From an uncultured Lachnospiraceae bacterium (lineage in GTDB: Bacteria; Bacillota; Clostridia; Lachnospirales; Lachnospiraceae), in assembly GCA_910588845.1 (NCBI GenBank), contig CAJURU010000017.1:1-64000 (forward strand): 64,000 nucleotides of DNA. The letters are read 5' to 3'. Shown here piece after piece: positions 53,492 through 62,446 of the stretch (position 1 is the first letter of the stretch; each line of letters starts with the position of its first letter). Made by a program: the position numbers and the translations under genes. The notes under the pieces were generated by a model that worked only from the letters and a program-made list of their open reading frames with translations, searched no databases and was not told the origin of the DNA.

Positions 53492-55798
53492 ATGATAAAA
53501 TTATATGACGGCGGTGCATATCTGGTAAACGGTCAGACAATAATAGCTGACGACGGACAGGCAGCGGCGGCCATCAAAGCTAATACAGGCGCGTCGGTGG
53601 ACAGGAAACAAGCGGCGCAAAATACAATCGCATATGGAATCCTCTCAGAGCACAACACATCTGGGGATATGGATAAGCTTAAGATTAAGTTTGACAAATT
53701 GACATCTCATGATATCACGTTTGTGGGAATTATCCAGACGGCAAGGGCTTCAGGATTAGAGAAATTTCCGGTTCCCTATGTGCTTACCAACTGTCACAAT
53801 TCCCTTTGCGCAGTGGGCGGTACAATCAACGAGGATGATCACATGTTTGGATTGTCCTGCGCCAAGAAATACGGCGGTGTTTACGTTCCGCCTCACCAGG
53901 CAGTTATCCATCAGTATGCCAGAGAGATGCTTGCCGGCGGCGGCAAGATGATTCTCGGCTCAGATTCCCATACGCGTTACGGTGCGCTCGGCACTATGGC
54001 TATGGGCGAAGGCGGACCGGAGCTTGTAAAACAGTTATTGAACAAGACGTATGATATCAATATGCCCAAGGTAGTGGGCGTGTATCTGACCGGCAAGCCG
54101 GTGGACGGCGTAGGTCCCCAGGACGTTGCGCTGGCAATTATCGGGGCTGTGTTTGCCAACGGATATGTCAATAACAAGGTAATGGAATTTGTGGGGCCTG
54201 GCGTTTCCAATCTGAGTGCGGATTTCCGTATCGGTATTGATGTGATGACGACGGAAACGACCTGCCTGTCTTCTATTTGGCGGACAGACGATACAATTCG
54301 TGAGTTCTATGAGATTCATAAAAGGAAAGAAGATTATAAGGAATTGAACCCGGGACAGGTTGCATACTACGACGGCATGATAGAGGTAGACCTTGGCAAA
54401 GTGAAGCCGATGATTGCTATGCCTTTCCATCCCAGCAATACTTATACAATTGAGGAGCTCAATGCAAACCTCATGGATATCCTGGATGACTGTGAGAAGA
54501 AAGCTTTGGTGAGCCTGGATGGAGCCGTGGACTTTACGCTCAAAGATAAAGTAAGAAATGGCAGGCTCTATGTAGACCAGGGAATCATTGCGGGATGTGC
54601 CGGCGGCGGGTTTGAGAATATCTGTGCGGCGGCCGCTATCATGGAAGGCGCAAGCATTGGTTCCGATGAGTTTACGTTAAGCGTCTATCCGGCAAGTATG
54701 CCGATTTATATGGAATTGCTTAGGAGCGGCGCAGCTGAGACGTTGATGGAGACGGGGGCTGTCTTAAAAACGGCGTTCTGCGGTCCTTGTTTTGGCGCGG
54801 GCGACACGCCGAGTAACAACGGCTTTTCTATCCGTCATTCTACAAGGAATTTCCCCAACCGTGAGGGAAGCAAGCTCCAGAGCGGGCAGATTGCTTCCGT
54901 TGCCTTGATGGACGCGCGTTCTATTGCGGCCACGGCAGCAAATAAAGGTTATCTGACGCCTGCTACAGACATGGATGTGTATTATAAGATTCCGAAGTAT
55001 TATTTTGACAGCAAAATATATGCAAACCGCGTATTTGACAGCAAGGGCGTGGCAGACCCGGCGCAGGAAATCAAGTTTGGCCCCAACATTAAGGATTGGC
55101 CGGCGATGAGCGCACTGCCGGAGAACATGGTATTAAAGGTAGTTTCTGAGATTCATGATCCGGTCACGACCACAGACGAGCTGATTCCGTCCGGCGAGAC
55201 TTCTTCTTATCGTTCCAATCCACTGGGATTGGCAGAATTTACGCTGTCCAGAAAAGATCCGGCGTATGTTGGACGTGCCAAGGAAATTCAGAAGGCACAG
55301 AAAGCAGTGGAAGAAGGTAAGTGTTCGCTGGATGTTGTGGAGGAATTGAAGCCTGTGATGGAGGCAGTAAACAAGTCATTCCCTGACAAATCGTTTGGGG
55401 AAGGGAACCCGGGCGCTATTGGTTTTGGAAGCACGATTTTTGCAGTGAAGCCGGGAGACGGTTCGGCAAGGGAGCAGGCAGCGTCCTGCCAGAAAGTCCT
55501 TGGCGGCTGGGCAAATATTGCCAATGAATATGCAACCAAGCGTTATCGGTCTAATCTCATCAACTGGGGAATGCTGCCGTTCTTAATTCCATCCGGCGAG
55601 CTGCCCTTTGCAAATGGAGATTATATTTTTATTCCTGATGTCCGCAAAGCAGTGGAAGAGCGCAAGACAGAGATTACAGCTTATGTTGTAAAAGACGGAG
55701 GCTTGCAGGAATTCATGCTGGGGATGGGTGAACTTACAGAAGATGAGCGCACAATTATACTGAAAGGCTGCCTGATTAATTATTATAAGGCGGAGTAA
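53492..55798 (+). CDS. aconitase-superfamily hydratase (YbhJ-like)
   Basis: A 768-residue cytoplasmic Fe-S hydro-lyase. The N-terminal aconitase domains carry FDKLTSHDITFVGIIQTARAS-type sequence (here split over 65-85), ILGSDSHTRYGALGTMAMGEGGPE, and the three Cys expected to hold the [4Fe-4S] cluster: Cys369 in GCAGGGF and Cys430/Cys433 in FCGPCFGAG. The swivel domain follows at about 600-768. Overall it resembles the putative hydratase group of Escherichia coli YbhJ rather than citrate aconitase or LeuCD; the substrate is not known. ATG 53492 has AGGAGG 7 nt upstream; the ORF is open 99 nt further but without a site. It is followed by a hairpin and the AI-2E gene. Confidence 0.85.
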   Translation: MIKLYDGGAYLVNGQTIIADDGQAAAAIKANTGASVDRKQAAQNTIAYGILSEHNTSGDMDKLKIKFDKLTSHDITFVGIIQTARASGLEKFPVPYVLTNCHNSLCAVGGTINEDDHMFGLSCAKKYGGVYVPPHQAVIHQYAREMLAGGGKMILGSDSHTRYGALGTMAMGEGGPELVKQLLNKTYDINMPKVVGVYLTGKPVDGVGPQDVALAIIGAVFANGYVNNKVMEFVGPGVSNLSADFRIGIDVMTTETTCLSSIWRTDDTIREFYEIHKRKEDYKELNPGQVAYYDGMIEVDLGKVKPMIAMPFHPSNTYTIEELNANLMDILDDCEKKALVSLDGAVDFTLKDKVRNGRLYVDQGIIAGCAGGGFENICAAAAIMEGASIGSDEFTLSVYPASMPIYMELLRSGAAETLMETGAVLKTAFCGPCFGAGDTPSNNGFSIRHSTRNFPNREGSKLQSGQIASVALMDARSIAATAANKGYLTPATDMDVYYKIPKYYFDSKIYANRVFDSKGVADPAQEIKFGPNIKDWPAMSALPENMVLKVVSEIHDPVTTTDELIPSGETSSYRSNPLGLAEFTLSRKDPAYVGRAKEIQKAQKAVEEGKCSLDVVEELKPVMEAVNKSFPDKSFGEGNPGAIGFGSTIFAVKPGDGSAREQAASCQKVLGGWANIANEYATKRYRSNLINWGMLPFLIPSGELPFANGDYIFIPDVRKAVEERKTEITAYVVKDGGLQEFMLGMGELTEDERTIILKGCLINYYKAE

Positions 55799-55814
55799 CG
55801 ATAAGAAAAATATG

Positions 55815-55840
55815 CAGGGTATTGCAGACGCAATACCCTG
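55815..55840 (+). terminator. hairpin after the hydratase gene without a T-run
   Basis: A perfect 11-bp stem, cagggtattgc (55815-55825) with gcaataccctg (55830-55840), loop agac. The following acttt is a poor T-run, so termination may be partial and allow read-through into the transporter gene, whose start is 28 bp away. Confidence 0.55.
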
Positions 55841-55867
55841 ACTTTGCAACGAGAGGATGTATTTATA

Positions 55868-57226
55868 GTGGAAGAACAGAAGAATACAAATGAAAAGGTA
55901 AACTGGAATATCAGGCCCTATTTAGCGATAGGGCTGACTGCATTTTTGGTTATTGTAGGTTCATTATCATTTTTTTTCCTGATAGACCGTTATCATGGGT
56001 TTACGGCAATTGTGGGCAAGATGATAGGTATTTTGCAGCCGATTACAATCGGACTGGTGATCGCATATCTGATGACGCCGATTGTCAATTTTGAGGAACG
56101 CCATTTGCTGCCGCTGGCACAGAAGAAAATGAAAGATCCACAGAAGGCAAAGAAACTGGTAAGAGTCGTCAGCGTGCTTGGCGCGCTTATTTTCTTTGTA
56201 TTGATTATCGCCGTTTTGCTGCTGATGGTTATACCGGAGCTGTACAATAGCATCAATGGGATGATTGGCACGCTGCCGAAACAGGTAAATGATTTCATGG
56301 ACTGGCTCAATGAATATGTCAGCAGCGACAGCGATATTTCCAGTTATTTGGAGGTTGGACTGACAAAAGCAACGGAATTTTTTGAGAATTGGGCAAAGAC
56401 GGATTTTCTGCCCCAGACAAAAAATATCATGGTGGGGGTAACCACTGGTGTAATCAATGCGGTAAGGGTGCTGTTTAATGTGCTGGTTGGCATTATTATT
56501 TCTATCTATGTGCTGATGAGCAAGGAGGAGTTTATTGGGCAGAGTAAAAAATTGGTGTATGCGTTGCTGCCAGGAAAAACGGCAAACGCTATTATTCATA
56601 CGGTTCACAAAAGCAACGAGATTTTCGGCGGATTTATCTCGGGGAAACTTTTGGATTCTCTGATTATTGGTATTTTGTGTTTTATCTGCCTCTATTTTAT
56701 GAATATGCCTTATGCCGTACTAGTCAGTGTAATTGTAGGCGTCACCAATGTGATACCGTTTTTTGGGCCTTATCTGGGGGCAATTCCAAGCGCTATCCTC
56801 ATTATGCTGGCAAGTCCTATTCAGGGTGTGTATTTTATCATTTTTATCCTGATTTTGCAGCAGTTTGATGGAAATATCCTTGGACCGGCAATTTTAGGGG
56901 AATCTACGGGGCTTTCTTCGTTCTGGGTTGTGTTTGCTATCCTAGTAGGCGGCGGTATTTTCGGCATTTTAGGTATGATTATCGGTGTGCCGGCATTTGC
57001 AGTGATTTTCTATGTATTCCGCAGAACTGTAAACCATATTCTAAGAAAGAAAGCGCTTCCCCTCAGCAGTGAAGAGTACGTATCCGCTGAAAAGCTAGAT
57101 ATTGAAAACCATACGTTCATTGATTATCAGGAAGAGGAAGCATCTGAGAAGAAGTCGGATAAAAAACGCAAATCCGGTATTCTGGGCAGGAAACTTGATG
57201 CACGAAAAGGCAAGAAAAAGAAATAA
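55868..57226 (+). CDS. AI-2E family transporter (PF01594)
   Basis: A 452-residue membrane protein with about eight helices. The family pattern is clear: N-terminal pair (YLAIGLTAFLVIVGSLSFF and GILQPITIGLVIAYLMTPIV), a central amphipathic stretch with LPKQVNDFMDWL, and a C-terminal block with FGPYLGAIPSAILIML, QQFDGNILGPAILGESTGLSSFW and GMIIGVPAFAVI. Members have been linked to AI-2 export, sodium/proton exchange and other roles, so the substrate is open. The tail is Lys-rich. I prefer the GTG at 55868 behind GAGAGGA; a TTG at 55844 would add eight residues. Confidence 0.88.
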   Translation: MEEQKNTNEKVNWNIRPYLAIGLTAFLVIVGSLSFFFLIDRYHGFTAIVGKMIGILQPITIGLVIAYLMTPIVNFEERHLLPLAQKKMKDPQKAKKLVRVVSVLGALIFFVLIIAVLLLMVIPELYNSINGMIGTLPKQVNDFMDWLNEYVSSDSDISSYLEVGLTKATEFFENWAKTDFLPQTKNIMVGVTTGVINAVRVLFNVLVGIIISIYVLMSKEEFIGQSKKLVYALLPGKTANAIIHTVHKSNEIFGGFISGKLLDSLIIGILCFICLYFMNMPYAVLVSVIVGVTNVIPFFGPYLGAIPSAILIMLASPIQGVYFIIFILILQQFDGNILGPAILGESTGLSSFWVVFAILVGGGIFGILGMIIGVPAFAVIFYVFRRTVNHILRKKALPLSSEEYVSAEKLDIENHTFIDYQEEEASEKKSDKKRKSGILGRKLDARKGKKKK

Positions 57227-57242
57227 TTTCCAGCTGGGATTT

Positions 57243-57271
57243 TTGACAGATACAGGGGTAATATGTTAAAC
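57243..57271 (+). promoter_or_regulatory. promoter of the TPR/P-loop protein gene
   Basis: A perfect TTGACA (57243-57248) with TTAAAC 17 bp further (57266-57271), or TAAACT at 18 bp with a TGn extension. Confidence 0.6.
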
Positions 57272-57334
57272 TATGTCTAAGTATGGACAAAATAGGGATA
57301 TTATCCCTTTTAACATAATTCTGAGGTGAAATAG

Positions 57335-60300
57335 TTGGATAAATACGAATACAAGTTAAAGCTGGATCAGCTGAAAAGTCTTGTAGAAGAGAAAAATTAT
57401 AAAACTGCTGCCGAAATCGCCGACACTATCAACTGGCGGAAAGTCAGGAGCGCGGCAACTCTGTGCATGGTGGGAGAGATTTATGACAGATGTAAGCGTT
57501 ACGAGGAGAGCCATGAGATTCTTTTGATGGCTTATGACCGTGCGGCTGTGGGAAGGAATATATTGTATCGTTTGACACTGGTTTCCCTGAAAATGGGCAA
57601 TTTGGACGAGGCGAAAGATTATTATGAAGACTTCCTGGATGTCGCCCCTTACGATAACCAGAAATATATTCTTCGCTATGAGATTGAGAAAATGAGCGGT
57701 GCAGATTTGCCGCATTTAATTGGCATTCTTGAGGAGTTTAAGGAGCGGGAATATCGCGAGGAGTGGGCTTTTGAGCTTGCTTTTCTGTACCACAAAATCG
57801 GCGACAGCGAGCGGTGTGTGGAGGTCTGTGATGAGCTGATTCTGTGGATAGGCGACGGTAAGTATGTAGAAAAGGCTTTGGAGTTAAAGATGCTTTATCA
57901 GCCTTTGACTTTGACACAGGAAGAGAAGTACCGGGAATTCATGCAGCGCAGGGAAGGCGCGGTGGAGATACATACAACGGATACATTGGAATCTGGGGAG
58001 ATAGTTCAGGAGACGATGCAGATTCCAAGGATTACGGCCAACACGGGACGTTTTAATACGCAGAACCTTCAGGCGGAAATTGCCAAGAGTATGCAGCAGA
58101 TTATGGACGCCAATACTAAGGAAACGGTGAGCGACACCATGGATAATCTCAAGAAGATGGTGGAGGATATTCCTTATTTACAGGTTCCTGCGGAAGACAG
58201 CGGGCGTGCGGCGGAGGATGAGCGGTACGGACACATTGAGACAGACGAAGAAATTGATGATACATTGAGAAATGATTTTGCTGAGATGCTTGCCGAAGAT
58301 TGGGATGGGCAGATTAGTTTTTCCGTCCAGGGAGGCGGAGTACGTGAGCCTCAGGTAAATGGACAGATAGGTATTGAAGAGGTTTTAGCAGACTGGGAGA
58401 AGACCAGGATTGCAGCGGAGACTGCAATGGCAGCGGCGCAGCAGAAACGGCTGGAATCAGCGAAAGCGCGCGCAATGCAGGAAGCGTGGGATTTACTGGA
58501 GAGGTTACACGATATTATTCCTAAACTGGAGGCTGGGGTCAGCCCCAAGGAGCTGCTGGAGGAGCAGTATTTACAAAATGTTTCCTATGAAGAGCAAAGC
58601 ATCGAAGAGGGAGTGCCGATGCCGGAAGATATACAGATACCGGAAGAATTGCGGATGCCGCAGGAAATACAGATACCGCAAGAGCTGCGAATGCTGCAAA
58701 ATGCGCCGATGCCGGAAGATATACAGATGTCAGGGCATATGCAGATACCAGAAGGTATGCAAATGCCGGAGAGCGGGCTGGCGCCAGAGGATATGCAAGT
58801 GCCGAAGAGCCAGCCGATGCCGGAAGACATAGGGGTGCCGGAGAGTGTGGTTATGCCGGAGGAAATGCGGGCGCCGGAAGACATACGAACGCCGGAGAGT
58901 GTGGTTATGCCGGAGGAAATGCAGGCGCCGGAAGAGTTACGAATTCCGGGGGGCGTACCTATGCCGGAAGAAGTGCAGGCGCCGGAAGATATACAAACGT
59001 CGAAAGATGCCCAGGCATTAGGCGATACGCGGGATATGCGGGAGATTTCCGATTCATTATCAGCCTGGGAGGAAGCTGCGAAAATCCTTGGCGAGCCGAT
59101 ACCGGAAGAATATTTAGAAAAGATGCGGCGGGAAGCCGCTGCCAAACAAAAGGCGAAAAAGCAGGCGGCAGTCGGGAAGTCTGTGGGAAGTAACCTGCCG
59201 GAAGAAGCCACAGCGGGTAAAATAGTCCAAGAATTTGCGGCAAACGAGACATTACAGGAACCTGCGGCAAGTGAGCCAGCCCAGGAATCCGCAGCAAACG
59301 AGATATTTCAGGAATCTACGGCAAGTGAGCTAGCCCAAGAATCCGCAGCGAACGAGATATCCCAGACAGGCCGTAAGCCGGCGCAAGAACCCGCAGGAGA
59401 CGGAAATGCGTCCCCCAAAGCTGCGATGTCAGCTGAAAAAGTTGTTGATCAGGGGAAATCCCAGTCTAAAGAAGAGAAAGAACAGAAGAAGGCTTCTTCA
59501 GGCAAAGGCGACGCCGGACAGTATTTGCAGTCGGTGTTCGAGGCGGCAAAGGCATCCAGGGAGGAAAAAGTCAGCGTTCCCAAAATTGAGATAGAGGAAC
59601 CACAGGAGCATATCCGTAAATTGAGCCCTGAACAGAAGAAAATCTTTTCTTATTTTGTTCCTATCAGCGGCATGGAGCAGCAGCTCTGCCAGGTGTTAGA
59701 GGGCGCTTTGCACAGGAAAGGCAATGACAATACTTCGACCAGCGGCAATATTTTAATTACCGGTGGCAGAGGAAGCGGCAAGACGGTGCTGGCAACGGAT
59801 TTGATTAAGGTAATTCAGAAGAGCGGGAAGCATTCTGGCGGCAAGGTAGGCAAGATTACTGGAGAAGCGTTAAACAATAAAGAGTTAAGCCAGCTTTTAA
59901 AGAAAGTAGCCGGCGGCTACCTGATTGTGGAAAAGGCAGGAGATATATCAAAGAAGACGGCTACCGCGCTGTCTCTTCTGATGGAACAGAATACAGACGG
60001 GCTGTTAGTGATTATGGAAGATACCAGCCGCGGCATTGAAAGGCTTCTCAGCCTGGATATGAGCTTTGCCAAGAAATTTACGGAGAGAATTAAAATACCG
60101 ATTTTTACGAGCGACGAGCTGGTAGAATTTGCCAAGGCATACGCGCAGGAACAGGAATGCGAAATTGATGATATGGGCATTCTGGCGCTTTATAACAGAA
60201 TTAGTAATATTCAGAAGCTGGATGAGGCGACAACCTTGACAGAGGTAAAGGAAATTGTGGACGAGGCTATAGCCCGTGCAGAGCGGGGAGGCCTGAAGAA

Positions 60301-60370
60301 AATATTTGGTGGGAAGAAATTTAATCCTGATGGGTATTTATATCTGAGGGAAAAAGATTTTGAAGATTAA
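57335..60370 (+). CDS. TPR protein with MPEDIQ repeats and a C-terminal P-loop ATPase domain
   Basis: A 1011-residue cytoplasmic protein. Order: TPR-like helices (about 1-200, LYRLTLVSLKMGNLDEAKDYYEDFL); a helical linker; a long repeat of MPEDIQ/APEEMQ type (about 427-560); a second repeat of about 15 residues, AQESAANE (about 630-680); a C-terminal AAA-like domain (about 765-1000) with Walker A ITGGRGSGKT (Lys816) and GGYLIVEKAGDISKK as probable Walker B. I do not recognise the whole protein; the combination suggests an ATP-driven switch on a scaffold. The start is TTG with GAGGTGA at proper distance. Its stop lies 20 bp before the glgB ATG, so glgB probably shares the transcript. Confidence 0.7.
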   Translation: MDKYEYKLKLDQLKSLVEEKNYKTAAEIADTINWRKVRSAATLCMVGEIYDRCKRYEESHEILLMAYDRAAVGRNILYRLTLVSLKMGNLDEAKDYYEDFLDVAPYDNQKYILRYEIEKMSGADLPHLIGILEEFKEREYREEWAFELAFLYHKIGDSERCVEVCDELILWIGDGKYVEKALELKMLYQPLTLTQEEKYREFMQRREGAVEIHTTDTLESGEIVQETMQIPRITANTGRFNTQNLQAEIAKSMQQIMDANTKETVSDTMDNLKKMVEDIPYLQVPAEDSGRAAEDERYGHIETDEEIDDTLRNDFAEMLAEDWDGQISFSVQGGGVREPQVNGQIGIEEVLADWEKTRIAAETAMAAAQQKRLESAKARAMQEAWDLLERLHDIIPKLEAGVSPKELLEEQYLQNVSYEEQSIEEGVPMPEDIQIPEELRMPQEIQIPQELRMLQNAPMPEDIQMSGHMQIPEGMQMPESGLAPEDMQVPKSQPMPEDIGVPESVVMPEEMRAPEDIRTPESVVMPEEMQAPEELRIPGGVPMPEEVQAPEDIQTSKDAQALGDTRDMREISDSLSAWEEAAKILGEPIPEEYLEKMRREAAAKQKAKKQAAVGKSVGSNLPEEATAGKIVQEFAANETLQEPAASEPAQESAANEIFQESTASELAQESAANEISQTGRKPAQEPAGDGNASPKAAMSAEKVVDQGKSQSKEEKEQKKASSGKGDAGQYLQSVFEAAKASREEKVSVPKIEIEEPQEHIRKLSPEQKKIFSYFVPISGMEQQLCQVLEGALHRKGNDNTSTSGNILITGGRGSGKTVLATDLIKVIQKSGKHSGGKVGKITGEALNNKELSQLLKKVAGGYLIVEKAGDISKKTATALSLLMEQNTDGLLVIMEDTSRGIERLLSLDMSFAKKFTERIKIPIFTSDELVEFAKAYAQEQECEIDDMGILALYNRISNIQKLDEATTLTEVKEIVDEAIARAERGGLKKIFGGKKFNPDGYLYLREKDFED
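58614..59010 (+). repeat. degenerate 18-21-bp tandem repeats (MPEDIQ-type)
   Basis: About twenty units of atgccggaagatatacag type encode M/A/I-P-E-D/E-I/M-Q/R. They vary by codon but keep the P-E-D/E core, so the peptide pattern seems to be selected. A second tandem block (59221-59370) encodes AQESAANE-type units. Confidence 0.75.
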
Positions 60371-60389
60371 GGGAACAGGAGTGAAAGGT

Positions 60390-62282
60390 ATGGAACATTT
60401 TTCAGAATTGGACATGTACTACTTGGGGCAGGGAACACATTATGATGTTTACAAAAAGCTCGGAGCGCACCCGGAAAAAAGAAGAGGTAAAGAAGGCGTT
60501 TATTTTGCTGTGTGGGCGCCCAATGCCGAGAAAGTATCGGTCATCGGCACATTCAACGACTGGCAGGAAGAGGTCAATGAAATGAAACGCTTAGAACCAA
60601 TGGGTGTTTATGAATTGTTTGTGCCGGGGGCGGCCGAGGGTGATATGTACAAATTTTACATTGAGACGCCGGATGGAAGAAAGCTCTATAAGGCTGATCC
60701 CTATGCAAATTACGCAGAATTGCGTCCGGGGACTGCTTCGAGAGTAGCGGATATCAACAAAATCAAATGGACCGATGACAAATGGATGGAGAAGCGCAGT
60801 GCATGTAAAGATGTGCATTCTCAGCCTATGGCGATTTATGAGGTTCATCCGGGTTCCTGGATGCGTCATCCAGGGCGGGACGATGAAGGGTTCTATACTT
60901 ACCGTGAGCTGGCAGAAAAGTTGGCGTCCTATGTGAAAGAGATGGGCTATACCCATGTGGAAATGATGGGAATCTCGGAATACCCGTTTGACGGTTCCTG
61001 GGGTTACCAGGTCACCGGATATTATGCGCCCACTTCCAGGTATGGAACGCCGGAGGATTTTGCTTACTTTGTCAATTACATGCATAAGAATAATATCGGT
61101 GTTATTTTAGATTGGGTGCCGGCGCACTTTCCCAAAGATGCGCATGGATTGGCGGAGTTTGACGGAACTTGTCTTTATGAGTATGCTGATCCCAGAAAAG
61201 GGGAGCACCCGGATTGGGGTACCAAGATATTTGATTATGGCAAGACGGAAGTGAAGAACTTCCTTATCGGTAGTGCGCTGATGTGGATAGAGCATTACCA
61301 TATTGACGGTCTCAGGGTGGATGCCGTGGCATCCATGTTGTACCTTGACTATGGTAAGCAGGATGGACAGTGGGTTGCCAATGAATTTGGCGGTAATAAG
61401 AATCTGGAAGCGATTGAGTTTTTCAAACATATCAATACGCTGATTCTCGGCAGAAATCCGGGAGTTGTAATGATTGCGGAGGAGTCTACGGCTTGGCCGA
61501 GGGTTACCGGAGGTGTGGAAGAAGAAGGGCTTAATTTCAGCTTTAAATGGAATATGGGATGGATGCATGACTTCCTGGATTACATGAAGCTCGATCCTTA
61601 TTTCCGCAAAGATAACCATAACCGCATGACTTTTGCCATGAGCTATAATAGCAGCGAACATTATATCTTAGTATTGTCGCATGATGAGGTTGTGCATTTA
61701 AAATGTTCTATGATTAATAAAATGCCCGGGGAAGGCAAAGATAAATTTGCCAACTTAAAGGCAGGGTATGGTTTCATGATGGGACATCCCGGTAAGAAGT
61801 TATTGTTTATGGGACAGGAGTTTGGACAGCTGCGCGAATGGAGCGAGGAGCGTGAGCTGGATTGGTTCCTGCTGGAAGAGCCACAGCATCGACAATTGCA
61901 GACATATGTGAAAGATTTGCTGCATATTTATCGGAAATACCCGGCGATGTACGAGGCGGATACCGATTGGAGTAATTTTGAGTGGATAAATGCTGATGAC
62001 AATACCCGCAGTGTGTTCAGTTTTGTGCGCAAGAGCGCGAACGGCAAGAAAAATCTGCTTTATATCTGCAATTTTACGCCGATGGCCTGGGACGATTATC
62101 GTGTGGGCGTGCCGTTGAAGAAACAATATAAGCTTATTTTTAACAGTGACGATAAGAAATACGGCGGAGAGGGAACTGAGCGTCCCTTGACTTACAAAGC
62201 AGTGAAAAAAGAGTGCGACAATCAGCCATACTCTTTTGCATATCCTTTGCCGCCTTATGGAGTAGCAGTATTCCAGTATTAA
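60390..62282 (+). CDS. glgB: 1,4-alpha-glucan branching enzyme
   Basis: A 630-residue GH13 enzyme that transfers alpha-1,4-glucan segments to O-6 and makes glycogen branch points. A CBM48 domain (about 25-120, VYFAVWAPNAEKVSVIGTFNDW-type, in parts) is followed by the catalytic barrel with DGLRVDAVASMLYLDY (nucleophile Asp311), MIAEEST (acid/base Glu364) and LSHDEVVH (Asp432). A C-terminal beta domain ends the protein. Length fits bacterial GlgB without the N1 domain. I chose ATG 60390 behind AGGAG; a TTG at 60360 overlaps the upstream stop. No other glycogen gene is present in the window. Confidence 0.95.
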   Translation: MEHFSELDMYYLGQGTHYDVYKKLGAHPEKRRGKEGVYFAVWAPNAEKVSVIGTFNDWQEEVNEMKRLEPMGVYELFVPGAAEGDMYKFYIETPDGRKLYKADPYANYAELRPGTASRVADINKIKWTDDKWMEKRSACKDVHSQPMAIYEVHPGSWMRHPGRDDEGFYTYRELAEKLASYVKEMGYTHVEMMGISEYPFDGSWGYQVTGYYAPTSRYGTPEDFAYFVNYMHKNNIGVILDWVPAHFPKDAHGLAEFDGTCLYEYADPRKGEHPDWGTKIFDYGKTEVKNFLIGSALMWIEHYHIDGLRVDAVASMLYLDYGKQDGQWVANEFGGNKNLEAIEFFKHINTLILGRNPGVVMIAEESTAWPRVTGGVEEEGLNFSFKWNMGWMHDFLDYMKLDPYFRKDNHNRMTFAMSYNSSEHYILVLSHDEVVHLKCSMINKMPGEGKDKFANLKAGYGFMMGHPGKKLLFMGQEFGQLREWSEERELDWFLLEEPQHRQLQTYVKDLLHIYRKYPAMYEADTDWSNFEWINADDNTRSVFSFVRKSANGKKNLLYICNFTPMAWDDYRVGVPLKKQYKLIFNSDDKKYGGEGTERPLTYKAVKKECDNQPYSFAYPLPPYGVAVFQY

Positions 62283-62306
62283 TAATTGTTTAAAATCTGT
62301 GAAAAT

Positions 62307-62359
62307 GAAAAATCTGGCTCATCAAATTTTATTTGTGAGAGACAGATTTTTCGTTTTTT
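62307..62359 (+). terminator. intrinsic terminator of glgB
   Basis: gaaaaatctg (62307-62316) pairs with cagatttttc (62343-62352), extended inward by ctca/tgag and caaat/atttg with a bulge, and followed by tttttt. Confidence 0.85.
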
Positions 62360-62446
62360 GAGGGAACGCTTGTGGCTTGGGGATAAAAGTAGCATAACAG
62401 AAAATCGGGCATATAGTATAGGGATAGAATTAATGGGAGAATCGCT

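Noticed and set aside
55967..56608. Minus-strand reading frame of 213 codons, rich in His, Gln and Asn
   Set aside because: Antisense of the hydrophobic AI-2E transporter gene, which is a common artefact of membrane-protein genes.
58585..59211. Long minus-strand reading frame of 208 codons rich in Ser, Gly and Ile
   Set aside because: It is the antisense of the MPEDIQ-type repeats. The repeat period keeps stops out, and there is no ribosome binding site.
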